From: Bacteroidota bacterium | Lineage (GTDB): Bacteria > Bacteroidota > Bacteroidia > Bacteroidales > Tenuifilaceae | DNA: 64,000 nt | Reading direction: 5' to 3' | Assembly (NCBI GenBank): GCA_029560875.1 | Contig: JAKQKB010000033.1 | Coordinates: forward strand, 124,001-188,000 | Shown: positions 18,002 to 27,972 of the stretch, one piece after another | Layout of the letters: the number at the start of each line of letters is the position of its first letter | Position numbering within the stretch: the stretch's first letter is position 1 | Notes under the pieces: generated by a model | What the model was told of the DNA's origin: nothing | The model's database searches: none | The model's input: the letters and a program-made list of their open reading frames with translations, nothing else | Translations under genes and position numbers: made by a program

Positions 18002-19048
18002 ATGTATAGATTATTTCTAAAGAATTCGTTGCTGCTCATAGCCTTGACGCTAATTTGCGGTGCAAATGTAGCACAAGATAAGAAGTTGTACAAAGTTAGC
18101 TGTATTGGTTTTTACAACTTAGAGAATCTTTTTGATACCATACCAGGACCTAATGATACTGAATTTACTCCCGAGGGGATTAATCAGTTCACCTCCTCGC
18201 GCTACTGGCATAAAATGAACAACATGGCCGATGTTATATCACAAATAGGCAATGAAATGTTCCCTGGTGGTCCAGTAATTCTTGGTGTATGCGAAATTGA
18301 GAACAGAACTGTACTTGAAGATTTAACCAAGAACACTAAGCTTAAGGAATCAAAGTATGATATTGTTCATTACGATTCTCCTGATGCCAGAGGAGTTGAC
18401 GTTGGGTTAATATACCGCCCAGATTTTTTTACTGTTACATCATCGCGCTCTGCCCGCTTAACTATGCCTGATAACCCAAATTTTAAGTCGCGCGATCAAC
18501 TTGTGGTTACCGGATTGCTCGATGGTGAACAAATACACATTATTGTAGGGCACTGGCCTTCGCGTAGAGGTGGCGAGAAAAGGAGCCTCCCATTCAGGGT
18601 TGCTGCTGCAAAATTAACAAAATCGATCGTTGACTCAATTCAGCAAACCGAGCCCAATGCTAAAATTGTAATTATGGGCGACTTAAATGATGACCCCGAT
18701 AGCAAAAGTATAGTTGGCACACTCGGCGCAAAAAGAGGCTCAAAAAATTTAAAGCAAGGGGAGCTTTTCAACACAATGTTCGATCTTTACAAAAGTGGCA
18801 TTGGCTCGTTGGCATATCAGGATTCATGGAATCTTTTCGATAACCTTATTATATCTCAACCTTTAGTGAACGAGGATAAAACAAATTGGGTTTTCTTTAA
18901 ATCAAAGGTGTTCAACAAACCTTTCCTACAACAATCTAGCGGTCAGTTTGCTGGTTATCCTTTCCGCACATATGTTGGCAATAATTTTACGGGTGGTTAC
19001 TCCGACCACTTCCCTGTTTACTTATTCCTAATAAAGGAGAAGAAATAG
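18002..19048 (+). CDS. Secreted endonuclease/exonuclease/phosphatase-family protein
   Basis: A 348-residue enzyme with a signal peptide (about residues 1-24). The EEP-fold catalytic motifs appear in order: FYNLENLFD (Asn, then metal-binding Glu), CEIEN, the histidine in GHWPSRRGG, MGDLNDDP and the C-terminal YSDHFPVYL, whose SDH is the general-base motif. The family cleaves phosphodiester or phosphomonoester bonds in nucleic acids, sphingomyelin or inositol phosphates with Mg2+. With export and the neighbouring TonB/DUF5689 operon, an extracytoplasmic nuclease or phosphodiesterase that releases importable products is the likely role. The exact substrate is open. A terminator follows at 19067. 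Confidence 0.88.
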   Translation: MYRLFLKNSLLLIALTLICGANVAQDKKLYKVSCIGFYNLENLFDTIPGPNDTEFTPEGINQFTSSRYWHKMNNMADVISQIGNEMFPGGPVILGVCEIENRTVLEDLTKNTKLKESKYDIVHYDSPDARGVDVGLIYRPDFFTVTSSRSARLTMPDNPNFKSRDQLVVTGLLDGEQIHIIVGHWPSRRGGEKRSLPFRVAAAKLTKSIVDSIQQTEPNAKIVIMGDLNDDPDSKSIVGTLGAKRGSKNLKQGELFNTMFDLYKSGIGSLAYQDSWNLFDNLIISQPLVNEDKTNWVFFKSKVFNKPFLQQSSGQFAGYPFRTYVGNNFTGGYSDHFPVYLFLIKEKK

Positions 19049-19066
19049 AAAAATATTCCAAAAAAG

Positions 19067-19094
19067 AAAAGGACACAGCAATTTGTGTCCTTTT
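19067..19094. terminator. Bidirectional terminator
   Basis: An 11-bp stem (AAAAGGACACA / TGTGTCCTTTT) with a 6-base loop lies between the convergent EEP and kdsB genes, with an A run before and a T run after. Confidence 0.85.
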
Positions 19095-19115
19095 TCTTTT
19101 GCTAAGTTTCGCCAA

Positions 19116-19889
19116 CTAATCTTTTTCTTTATCGTAAAGCATACTTGTTGCGTAAACCTTTACCCTTTCCAAATCCTCAGGGGTATCAACCGCCAGTGTC
19201 TCTAAATTGGTTTCAAAGACTTTTATTTTATATCCGTTTTCAATCCACCGAAGTTGCTCTAGCGATTCCGCTAACTCAAGCGAAGACTGTGGAAGTTTTG
19301 TAATTTCCCTTAGTACATCTGCTCTATAGGCATAAAGCCCAATATGCTTATAGTATTTACGATTATACTTCCAATCCTCACGCTCCTTACCTCTTATGAA
19401 AGGGATTGCTGCTCGGCTAAAATAAATAGCCTCATTTTGAGTATTGAAAATTACCTTAGGCGAGTTTGGATTAAAAATATCTTCGCTTGCGCAAAATGCC
19501 TTAACCAGTGTTGCAATCTGAACCGTATCATCAGTAAAACATCCCGAAACATTCATTAACTGTTGAGCTTGAATAAAGGGCTCATCACCCTGGATATTTA
19601 CCACAACATCAAACTTAATTGAAGTTAAAGTAGTCACTTTTTCTAATGCTTCGGCGCATCTATCGGTGCCACTCTGATGTTTGTCAGAGGTCATCACAAC
19701 CCTTCCACCAAAGGATTCCACAGCCTTGGCAATCCTTTCGTCATCGGTAGCCACATAAGTGTAATCAAAAACTTCAGAAGCCCTTTGATAAACCCATTGA
19801 ATCATTGGCTTGTCGGCAATTAAGGCCAAAGGTTTACCAGGGAAACGAGTCGAAGCATATCGTGCTGGAATTAGTCCTAATATTTTCAT
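19116..19889 (-). CDS. kdsB: 3-deoxy-manno-octulosonate cytidylyltransferase
   Basis: A 257-residue cytoplasmic enzyme that activates Kdo to CMP-Kdo for lipopolysaccharide inner-core synthesis. The N-terminal nucleotide-binding signature IPARYASTRFPGKPL is exact for the family. It is followed by TDDERI, MTSDKHQSGTDRCAEA and the metal-binding NIQGDEPF. Length is normal. It is monocistronic here, convergent with the EEP-family gene. It shows, together with lptE and the WaaP-like kinase, that the organism makes a Kdo-containing LPS or lipooligosaccharide. Confidence 0.97.
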   Translation of the reverse strand: MKILGLIPARYASTRFPGKPLALIADKPMIQWVYQRASEVFDYTYVATDDERIAKAVESFGGRVVMTSDKHQSGTDRCAEALEKVTTLTSIKFDVVVNIQGDEPFIQAQQLMNVSGCFTDDTVQIATLVKAFCASEDIFNPNSPKVIFNTQNEAIYFSRAAIPFIRGKEREDWKYNRKYYKHIGLYAYRADVLREITKLPQSSLELAESLEQLRWIENGYKIKVFETNLETLAVDTPEDLERVKVYATSMLYDKEKD

Positions 19890-19914
19890 ACCATAAATTA
19901 TGCATTTTCAATTA

Positions 19915-19922
19915 CAAATTTA
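19915..19922 (-). promoter_or_regulatory. -7 box for kdsB
   Basis: The plus strand CAAATTTA reads TAAATTTG on the minus strand, matching TAnnTTTG. The leader would be about 20 nt before the ATG at 19889. Confidence 0.4.
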
Positions 19923-20103
19923 GTATCAAACTTTCAATTGCATACTATGTATAAGTTTATTTTAAAAACGGCAATCCTAAATGCGGCAATATTGTCAGTT
20001 CCATTCTTTGAATATCAAGAAAAACTCTCTGTAACTAGCAATAAGCAACAAACTGTTTTATGAAATTTAACTATTTCTAATTTTAGGAAATAATTAAAAA
20101 ATG

Positions 20104-20111
20104 TAATTTTG
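20104..20111 (+). promoter_or_regulatory. -7 box for the sigma-54 activator operon
   Basis: TAATTTTG matches TAnnTTTG and would start transcription near 20117, giving a leader of about 30 nt before the ATG at 20148. It also argues against the in-frame TTG at 20109 as the start codon. Confidence 0.55.
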
Positions 20112-20147
20112 TCAGTTACATTGAATACAAACAGCCCCTATTTTAAA

Positions 20148-21386
20148 ATGGAACTGCAAAGCATTAAGCAACGTTTTGGAATTATTGGTAATGCAACAGG
20201 CCTTAACCGTGCTATAGATATAGCCCGACAAGTGGCACATACCGACCTTTCGGTTCTGATTACTGGTGAAAGCGGAACCGGAAAAGAAGTTTTTCCACAG
20301 ATAGTGCATCAGTATAGCGCCCGCAAACATGGGGCATACATTGCCGTTAACTGCGGTGCAATTCCCGAAGGAACAATCGATTCAGAACTTTTCGGCCACG
20401 AAAAAGGTGCATTTACCGGCGCTACCGATAGTCGTCAGGGTTACTTTGAGGTTGCCAATGGTGGTACAATATTTCTTGACGAGGTGGCCGAATTGCCTCT
20501 ATCCACACAGGTTCGACTTCTAAGAGTTTTAGAAACTGGTGAGTTCATCAGAGTTGGCTCATCAAAGGTTCAAAAAACAAATGTTAGGGTTGTTGCAGCC
20601 ACCAACGTAAACGTTCCAGAGGCAATTCAGGAAGGCAAATTTCGCGAAGACCTTTACTACCGACTAAACACAGTGCCAATCCACATACCCCCATTACGCG
20701 AAAGAGTTGAGGATATCCCATTGCTTTTCAGAAAGTTCGCCAGTGATTTTGCCGAAAAATACCGAATGCCTTCAATATCTCTCGATGATGATGCTCGTAG
20801 AGCACTAGTTAACTACAAATGGCCAGGTAATATTCGTCAACTCAAAAATGTAACAGAACAAATATCAATAATAGAGCAAAGTAGGATAATAACTGCTGAA
20901 ATACTATTAAGGTACCTGCCGGATTTTGCAGTCTCCAAACTTCCTACACTATACGGCAAGAAGGGGATTGATGAGCAAACATTTGCATCGGAACGGGAAA
21001 TACTCTATAAAATCCTTTTCGACATGAGAAACGACGTGAACGATTTAAAAAAGTTAGTAAACGATTTAATGTCAAATGGGGTTAGTAATATCGACCCACA
21101 AATTCAGAATGCTCCTGTCTTTCAAAACCTATACAACTCTAACGACACAATAATAACAAAAACCCCAACAGTTCAGTTCGACAGCAAACCATTTGTTCAA
21201 AATGCAAATGATATTCAGGATACCGAAGAAATTATTGAGGAATCGTTATCTTTGGAGGAAAAAGAGGTAGAGTTAATCAAAAAGGCTTTAGAAAAACATA
21301 AAGGCCGAAGAAAAAATGCTGCAGCCGAATTGGGAATCTCGGAGCGTACACTTTACAGGAAAATAAAGGAGTTTAATATAGAATAG
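20148..21386 (+). CDS. Sigma-54-dependent Fis-family transcriptional activator
   Basis: A 412-residue bacterial enhancer-binding protein. It has no N-terminal receiver or sensor domain. The AAA+ domain begins almost at once: Walker A GESGTGKE (about residues 40-47), the sigma-54 contact loop GAFTGA, Walker B TIFLDEVAELP, then the arginine-finger region. After a linker of about 110 residues there is a C-terminal Fis-type helix-turn-helix (RRKNAAAELGISERTLYRKI). It should activate RpoN promoters, with activity set by expression level or a partner rather than phosphorylation. It is the first gene of a row with lptE and the TPR-like protein. This form is common next to lptE and secG in Bacteroidales; its targets are not known from this window. 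Confidence 0.92.
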   Translation: MELQSIKQRFGIIGNATGLNRAIDIARQVAHTDLSVLITGESGTGKEVFPQIVHQYSARKHGAYIAVNCGAIPEGTIDSELFGHEKGAFTGATDSRQGYFEVANGGTIFLDEVAELPLSTQVRLLRVLETGEFIRVGSSKVQKTNVRVVAATNVNVPEAIQEGKFREDLYYRLNTVPIHIPPLRERVEDIPLLFRKFASDFAEKYRMPSISLDDDARRALVNYKWPGNIRQLKNVTEQISIIEQSRIITAEILLRYLPDFAVSKLPTLYGKKGIDEQTFASEREILYKILFDMRNDVNDLKKLVNDLMSNGVSNIDPQIQNAPVFQNLYNSNDTIITKTPTVQFDSKPFVQNANDIQDTEEIIEESLSLEEKEVELIKKALEKHKGRRKNAAAELGISERTLYRKIKEFNIE

Positions 21387-21392
21387 CACATT

Positions 21393-21905
21393 ATGAAAGT
21401 TACAAAACATATTTTTCTGCTGTTAATTTTAGCATTACCCCTGCATCATGGCTGCAGCGTAAAATACTCATTCACAGGAGCATCAATTCCCACAGAGGCA
21501 AACACTGTAAGTGTTCAACTTTTTCAGAATTTGGCCAGCATTGTAAATCCAACGCTAAGTAGTCAAATAACCGAAGATCTTAAAAACAGATTTGTTTCCC
21601 AAACCCGCTTATCGGTAGTAAGAGACTTTGGCGATTTGGCTTTCTCTGGCCAAATAACCCAGTACACTTTTGCTCCGGTTGCAATCCAAGGCAATGAAAT
21701 TGCTGCTGAAAACAGATTTACCATTTCGGTAAAAGTAAAGTTTGTCAACACTATTGATCCGACAAAAAACTACGACAAAACATTTACTCAATACGAAAAT
21801 TATAGTAGCAGTCAAAACTTCACATCAATAGAGAGTGAACTTGTAGGCAAAATTCTAGAAAAATTAGTTGATGATATTTTCAATGCAGCAGTTGCAAATT
21901 GGTAA
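21393..21905 (+). CDS. lptE: LptE-family LPS assembly lipoprotein
   Basis: A 170-residue lipoprotein; the lipobox HHGC places the cysteine at about residue 21. The body (YSFTGASIP, then SQITEDLKNRFVSQTRL and LVDDIFNAAVANW) follows the Bacteroidota LptE family. LptE plugs the LptD barrel and assists delivery of LPS to the outer leaflet. It starts six bases after the sigma-54 activator stop, so the two are cotranscribed, and the next ATG follows four bases after its stop. Confidence 0.85.
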   Translation: MKVTKHIFLLLILALPLHHGCSVKYSFTGASIPTEANTVSVQLFQNLASIVNPTLSSQITEDLKNRFVSQTRLSVVRDFGDLAFSGQITQYTFAPVAIQGNEIAAENRFTISVKVKFVNTIDPTKNYDKTFTQYENYSSSQNFTSIESELVGKILEKLVDDIFNAAVANW

Positions 21906-21909
21906 AACT

Positions 21910-22665
21910 ATGGAAAAAGAAACCTTTTATGACCTAATAGATTCATCCAGCAAGTTTTCCTCAACTAGCCTGGAACAGATTAAAGACTTAATTGAAAAAT
22001 ATCCTTATTTTCAAGGTGCCAGAGCGCTCTATCTGCTGAATTTAAAGCAGCTCGGGAACGAATCCTTAAACCACCAAATTCAAAATCAGGCAAGTTTAAT
22101 CCCTAGCCGCCAACACCTTTACAAATTGCTCAACCCTACTACGCCAATTATGATTAATCTTGAAGCGGCTCAGGAGGTGGTTGAAGCCAAGAAACCAACG
22201 AAAGGAAGGCCTAAAACAAAGAAATCCTCATCCGAAGCATCGTTCGTACTCCTTGAGGACTCAAACCATACCGATGCTGTAACAATAACTGCTGAAGCCA
22301 CATCAGATTCAACAGATACGGATATACTTGAACTAATTGACGGTGACGTTGAAAATTCCATATCGGAATCCAGTGCTAATTCATCTAGTTTAATTGATGC
22401 ATTTTTAAGCAACATTCCAAAAATTGAACGCCCCACAATGCCTCAGCCAGGCGAAGTTATTGAGAACGAAGATATTTCCACAAAATCCATAGAGGAGCCC
22501 GAAGAGTTGGCAAGTGAGCCTTTGGCTCAGATTTACATCTCACAAGGATATTTTGAAAAAGCTTTAGCTGTTTACGAAAAATTATGTTTGAAATATCCAG
22601 AAAAAAGTAGTTACTTTGCCGATCGAATTCAAAAAGTTAAAGAGCAAATAAATAGTAAACATTAA
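21910..22665 (+). CDS. Tetratricopeptide-like cytoplasmic protein
   Basis: A 251-residue protein with no signal peptide. The N-terminal region (MEKETFYDLIDSSS, then EQIKDLIEKYPYFQGARALY) is a family conserved in this position in Bacteroidales. A central low-complexity acidic and serine-rich stretch (about residues 95-190) links to a C-terminal TPR-like unit (LAQIYISQGYFEKALAVYEKLCLKYPEKSSYFADRI). The ATG at 21910 is chosen over one at 21868, which lies inside lptE. It sits in the lptE-secG operon. A scaffold or assembly role is plausible but unproven. Confidence 0.75.
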   Translation: MEKETFYDLIDSSSKFSSTSLEQIKDLIEKYPYFQGARALYLLNLKQLGNESLNHQIQNQASLIPSRQHLYKLLNPTTPIMINLEAAQEVVEAKKPTKGRPKTKKSSSEASFVLLEDSNHTDAVTITAEATSDSTDTDILELIDGDVENSISESSANSSSLIDAFLSNIPKIERPTMPQPGEVIENEDISTKSIEEPEELASEPLAQIYISQGYFEKALAVYEKLCLKYPEKSSYFADRIQKVKEQINSKH

Positions 22666-22676
22666 TATTTTAAACG

Positions 22677-23021
22677 ATGTACACATTATTTTCTGTATTG
22701 ATACTCATTGTCTGCATTCTACTAATTCTAATTGTACTAGTGCAGAATCCTAAGGGAGGCGGTTTAGCATCAAATTTTGCTGGATCCAACCAAATTATGG
22801 GCGTTAGAAAAACTGCCGATTTATTAGAAAAAGCAACATGGACACTTGCTGTTAGCCTAGTTGTTCTTGCTTTCTTGGCAACTTTAACTATGCCAACTAA
22901 AACTGTTGTTGAGCAAAAGTCTATCCTTGAGTCAAAAATGAAGGATACCCCTAGCGAGAATGCATTACCTGATTTCCAGACACCAGCATCGGGAACCGCT
23001 TCGCAAGATTCTACAAAATAA
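22677..23021 (+). CDS. secG: Preprotein translocase subunit SecG
   Basis: A 114-residue inner-membrane protein with two hydrophobic helices (about residues 3-22 and 55-75) joined by the family's conserved loop QNPKGGGLASNF, then a charged tail rich in Ser, Thr and Pro. SecG joins SecYE and stimulates SecA-driven translocation. It is 11 bp after the TPR-like gene and is the last gene before a strong terminator. Confidence 0.95.
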   Translation: MYTLFSVLILIVCILLILIVLVQNPKGGGLASNFAGSNQIMGVRKTADLLEKATWTLAVSLVVLAFLATLTMPTKTVVEQKSILESKMKDTPSENALPDFQTPASGTASQDSTK

Positions 23022-23044
23022 TTTTTGAGTAACTTCAATAAATC

Positions 23045-23074
23045 AAGTGTCAGCAGTGTAAAATGCTGACACTT
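23045..23074 (+). terminator. Terminator after secG
   Basis: An 11-bp stem (AAGTGTCAGCA / TGCTGACACTT) with an 8-base loop is followed by a T run, closing the rpoN-activator/lptE/secG operon. Confidence 0.85.
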
Positions 23075-23176
23075 TTTTATTTATAATATTTGAACTACTT
23101 TTATTGACAATATTCGCGTCATCACCACTGTCAGTTATGACATCAAACCTATGCAAAAAAGTCAGTTTTCCTGTTT

Positions 23177-23190
23177 GGCATAGCTTATGT
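23177..23190 (+). promoter_or_regulatory. Possible sigma-54-like -24/-12 element before groES
   Basis: TTGGCA followed by a second element places GG (23177-23178) and GT (23189-23190) with exactly ten bases between, the spacing of a -24/-12 promoter, but the -12 GC is GT. Three copies of GTCAGT surround it (about 23127, 23161 and 23205). No CIRCE element and no clear TAnnTTTG box were seen before groES. Confidence 0.25.
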
Positions 23191-23242
23191 AAGTTTCCCT
23201 CTGTCAGTAAAAATGATTAACTAACAATTAAAACTTAAAAAT

Positions 23243-23521
23243 ATGTCAGAAGTAAAAATTAAACCATTGGCCGATAGAGTATTAATTCTTCCTATGGAGG
23301 CCGAAGAGAAAACATCAAGCGGCATTTTCATTCCCGACACTGCAAAGGAAAAACCACAACGTGGAACCATTGTTGCTGCTGGCCCAGGCACTAAAGACGT
23401 TGCTATGGAGGTTAAGGTTGGTGATGTTGTTCTTTACGGGAAGTACGCTGGTACCGAAATCTCAGTTGATGGCAAGGATTATTTGATTATGAAACAATCC
23501 GACGTTCTTGCAATTATTTAA
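23243..23521 (+). CDS. groES: Co-chaperonin GroES
   Basis: A 92-residue GroES. The N-terminal core [19 protein letters not shown] is followed by the mobile loop [15 protein letters not shown], which contacts GroEL, and the closing [20 protein letters not shown]. As a heptameric lid it closes the GroEL chamber. It is 37 bp before groEL in the usual order. Regulation is unclear: no CIRCE repeat is present upstream. Confidence 0.98.
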   Translation: MSEVKIKPLADRVLILPMEAEEKTSSGIFIPDTAKEKPQRGTIVAAGPGTKDVAMEVKVGDVVLYGKYAGTEISVDGKDYLIMKQSDVLAII

Positions 23522-23540
23522 TTATCAAACTATTGTATAA

Positions 23541-25196
<1,656 letters not shown>

Positions 25197-25216
25197 TATT
25201 TTATCACATAGAATTG

Positions 25217-25244
25217 AAAAAGCGGAGACAACTCTCCGCTTTTT
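25217..25244 (+). terminator. Terminator after groEL
   Basis: A stem of AAAAAGCGGAGA and its complement with a CAAC loop ends in a T run. Confidence 0.88.
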
Positions 25245-25294
25245 TATTGTGGGTCAAACCGCCACAACCTATTTCAGAATCATCAAATTTTCAA

Positions 25295-25302
25295 TATCTT
25301 TG
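25295..25302 (+). promoter_or_regulatory. -7 box for lepA
   Basis: TATCTTTG matches TAnnTTTG; transcription would begin near 25308, about 17 nt before the lepA ATG. It lies between the groEL terminator and lepA. Confidence 0.6.
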
Positions 25303-25324
25303 CACTCCAATTTAGGAACTGAGG

Positions 25325-27112
25325 ATGGAGAATATCAGAAACTTTTGCATTATTGCACATATCGACCACGGGAAAAGTACCCTGGCCGACCGTTTACTTG
25401 AAAGTACTCATACGCTTACCGAGCGCGAGTCGCAAAATCAGGTACTCGACAGCATGGACCTTGAACGCGAGAAAGGAATTACCATTAAAAGTCACGCCAT
25501 ACAAATGCAGTACAAGAATGGCGGGAAAAGCTACACGCTTAACCTAATTGATACTCCTGGTCACGTGGATTTCTCCTACGAGGTTTCGCGCGCAATTGCA
25601 TCGTGCGAAGGCGCGTTGCTTGTAGTTGATGCAACTCAGGGAATTCAGGCCCAAACCATATCGAACCTTTACCTTGCACTTAATCACGACCTTGAGATTA
25701 TTCCTGTTATCAATAAAATTGATATGGAAGCGGCTATGGTTGAGGATGTAAAGGACCAAATTGTTGACTTAATTGGCTGCAAACGCGATGATATTTTGCC
25801 CGTTAGTGCTAAAACTGGCGAGGGTGTTGATGCAATTCTTGAAGCAATTATAGCAAGGATTAAGCCTCCAAAAGGCGACCCTAATGCACCTTTGCAAGCA
25901 CTTATCTTCGACTCTGTATTCAACTCATTCAGAGGTATCATTGCATATTTCAAGGTGGCTAACGGCACTATTCGCCCTGGCGATAAGGTAAAATTCTTCA
26001 ACACAGGTAAAGAGTACACTGCCGACGAAGTTGGAATTTTAAGGTTGAAACTTCAACCTCGCGATTCAATTGGCGCAGGCGATGTAGGCTATATTATATC
26101 AGGAATAAAAGAATCTACCGAAGTTAAGGTAGGCGATACCATAACTCATGTTGATAGACCCTGCAACACATCTATCGCTGGTTTCGAGGATGTTAAACCC
26201 ATGGTTTTTGCTGGCGTTTACCCTGTAGATGCCGATGATTACGAGGACTTACGAGCATCACTTGACAAACTTAAACTCAACGATGCATCGCTCAGCTACG
26301 AGCCAGAGTCTTCGTTAGCTTTAGGCTTTGGTTTCCGATGCGGATTCCTAGGGCTTCTCCATATGGAAATTATCCAGGAAAGGCTTTACCGCGAATTCGA
26401 TATGGATGTAATTACCACGGTTCCTAACGTTTCGTACAAAGTACACACCACAAAAGGAGAGATTATTGAAGTTCACAACCCCAGCGGACTGCCGGGACCA
26501 ACAATAATCGATTTTATTGAGGAACCCGTTATCAACGCACAAATCATTACAAAATCTGACTACTTGGGTGCTGTAATGAAACTTTGTATTGATAAGCGAG
26601 GAATTCTTAAAAATCAAGTTTTCATTACATCCGATAGGGTTGAAGTTACATTCCGTATGCCTCTAAGTGATATTGTTTTTGACTTCTACGACAAGTTGAA
26701 ATCTATTTCGCGCGGATACGCATCGTTCGACTACTTTATGGACGGTTACGCTGAAGCTAAACTAGTAAAACTTGACATACTCCTTAACGGCGAAATGGTT
26801 GATGCCTTATCGTCACTAATCCACTTCGATTACGCGTACGATTTTGGTCGGAAAATGTGCGAAAAGTTGAAAGAACTAATACCTCGCCAACAGTTCGATA
26901 TTGCCATTCAAGCCGCAATTGGCGCAAAAATTATTGCCCGCGAAACAGTTAAGGCATTACGTAAGGACGTTACCGCAAAATGTTACGGTGGCGACATTAC
27001 CCGTAAACGCAAACTTTTGGAGAAGCAAAAGAAAGGAAAGAAACGAATGCGTCAGGTTGGTTCTGTTGAAGTTCCACAGGAAGCATTCCTTGCGGTTCTT
27101 AAGATGGACTAG
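25325..27112 (+). CDS. lepA: Elongation factor 4 (LepA)
   Basis: A 595-residue translational GTPase. The G1 motif [15 protein letters not shown] is near the N-terminus, with DTPGHVDF (G3) and NKIDM (G4) following. The LepA-specific C-terminal domain ends with [27 protein letters not shown]. It back-translocates stalled ribosomes and assists ribosome assembly under ionic or cold stress. Length and motif order are typical. It has its own -7 box and a terminator at 27138. Confidence 0.98.
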   Translation: MENIRNFCIIAHIDHGKSTLADRLLESTHTLTERESQNQVLDSMDLEREKGITIKSHAIQMQYKNGGKSYTLNLIDTPGHVDFSYEVSRAIASCEGALLVVDATQGIQAQTISNLYLALNHDLEIIPVINKIDMEAAMVEDVKDQIVDLIGCKRDDILPVSAKTGEGVDAILEAIIARIKPPKGDPNAPLQALIFDSVFNSFRGIIAYFKVANGTIRPGDKVKFFNTGKEYTADEVGILRLKLQPRDSIGAGDVGYIISGIKESTEVKVGDTITHVDRPCNTSIAGFEDVKPMVFAGVYPVDADDYEDLRASLDKLKLNDASLSYEPESSLALGFGFRCGFLGLLHMEIIQERLYREFDMDVITTVPNVSYKVHTTKGEIIEVHNPSGLPGPTIIDFIEEPVINAQIITKSDYLGAVMKLCIDKRGILKNQVFITSDRVEVTFRMPLSDIVFDFYDKLKSISRGYASFDYFMDGYAEAKLVKLDILLNGEMVDALSSLIHFDYAYDFGRKMCEKLKELIPRQQFDIAIQAAIGAKIIARETVKALRKDVTAKCYGGDITRKRKLLEKQKKGKKRMRQVGSVEVPQEAFLAVLKMD

Positions 27113-27137
27113 GAAGATTTTAAAGAACATAAAAATG

Positions 27138-27161
27138 AAAAGAAGCAGCAATGCTTCTTTT
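27138..27161 (+). terminator. Terminator after lepA
   Basis: A 10-bp stem (AAAAGAAGCA / TGCTTCTTTT) with a GCAA loop runs into a long T stretch. An ATG at 27151 lies inside this hairpin and is therefore not a start codon. Confidence 0.88.
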
Positions 27162-27177
27162 TTTTTACTTTTATGCA

Positions 27178-27939
27178 ATGATAAAGGAGTGGCTACGAAA
27201 TATCAGGATGAATTACGCCTCGGAGCAAACCTACATTGCTCAAAGGATGTTGCAGGAGCAGGGTGGTTGGCAATCGCATCTGAAAAACTCAAAAAAATTC
27301 ATTGAGGAATTCATTTCTGAGCATCCGTCAAAATCAATCAATATTCTTGGCAGCGGTTGGCTGCTCGATGTTCCAATGGATAAAATTATTGAGCAATTCG
27401 ACAGCGTTGTTTTAACCGATATTTACCACCCAAAGCAAATTGTAAACCGATACTCAAAATATCCAAATGTTGAATTCAAAACAGCCGACTTAACCTACGG
27501 AGCAGTTGATTTAACTTACGCTGTAAATAAAAGGAATTTCAACCTCGAAGAATATCTCACTAAAATTAAGGCGATTAAGCGTGTTAATTACGATGCGGAT
27601 TTAGTAGTATCATTAAACCTGCTGAGCCAACTCAGCATATTTATAACAGACTACCTTACAAACAAAGTTGCTCTAGACAATAATCAGATTATCGAAATAG
27701 CATCTGTAATACAACTAAATCACTTAAAATGGTTGCCACAAAACAGGTCGGTATTGATTACTGATTATGAGGAGGAGTTCGTTGATGAGGACAACAAGTT
27801 TATAGGCTCAAAACCAACTATTTTTATTGATATACCTAAGAGTAATGGCACCAAGGAATGGACTTGGAAGTTCGATTCTCAAATGACTTACCGAGAGGAT
27901 TGTAAAACATACCTAAAAGTGGTCGCAACAAAAATATAA
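27178..27939 (+). CDS. Uncharacterised protein, methyltransferase-like Rossmann fold
   Basis: A 253-residue soluble protein from the ATG at 27178, just after the lepA terminator. The segment KSINILGSGWLLDVPMDKI resembles motif I of class I SAM-dependent methyltransferases, with VVLTDIYHP in the place of the acidic residue that binds the ribose and VEFKTADLTYGAVDL after it. The catalytic half is not recognisable and no substrate motif is visible. The family seems Bacteroidota-typical but I cannot name it. A methyltransferase-like fold without proof of activity is the fair call. A terminator overlaps its stop. Confidence 0.6.
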   Translation: MIKEWLRNIRMNYASEQTYIAQRMLQEQGGWQSHLKNSKKFIEEFISEHPSKSINILGSGWLLDVPMDKIIEQFDSVVLTDIYHPKQIVNRYSKYPNVEFKTADLTYGAVDLTYAVNKRNFNLEEYLTKIKAIKRVNYDADLVVSLNLLSQLSIFITDYLTNKVALDNNQIIEIASVIQLNHLKWLPQNRSVLITDYEEEFVDEDNKFIGSKPTIFIDIPKSNGTKEWTWKFDSQMTYREDCKTYLKVVATKI

Positions 27940-27961
27940 AAGGGAGCACTTGGCTCCCTTT
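27939..27961. terminator. Bidirectional terminator
   Basis: A 9-bp stem (AAAGGGAGC / GCTCCCTTT) with a 5-base loop lies between the convergent methyltransferase-like and GH16-like genes. Confidence 0.8.
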
Positions 27962-27972
27962 GCAATATCAAT

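Noticed and set aside
20109-20147. TTG at 20109 as start of the sigma-54 activator
   Set aside because: It overlaps the TAATTTTG -7 box and would be at or before the transcription start; homologues begin at the MELQ-type start.
23100-23242. CIRCE heat-shock operator before groES
   Set aside because: No TTAGCACTC-N9-GAGTGCTAA element is present on either strand; only GTCAGT motifs are seen.
27151-27177. ATG at 27151 as start of the methyltransferase-like gene
   Set aside because: It lies inside the lepA terminator hairpin and would add a Phe/Tyr-rich tail; 27178 fits better.
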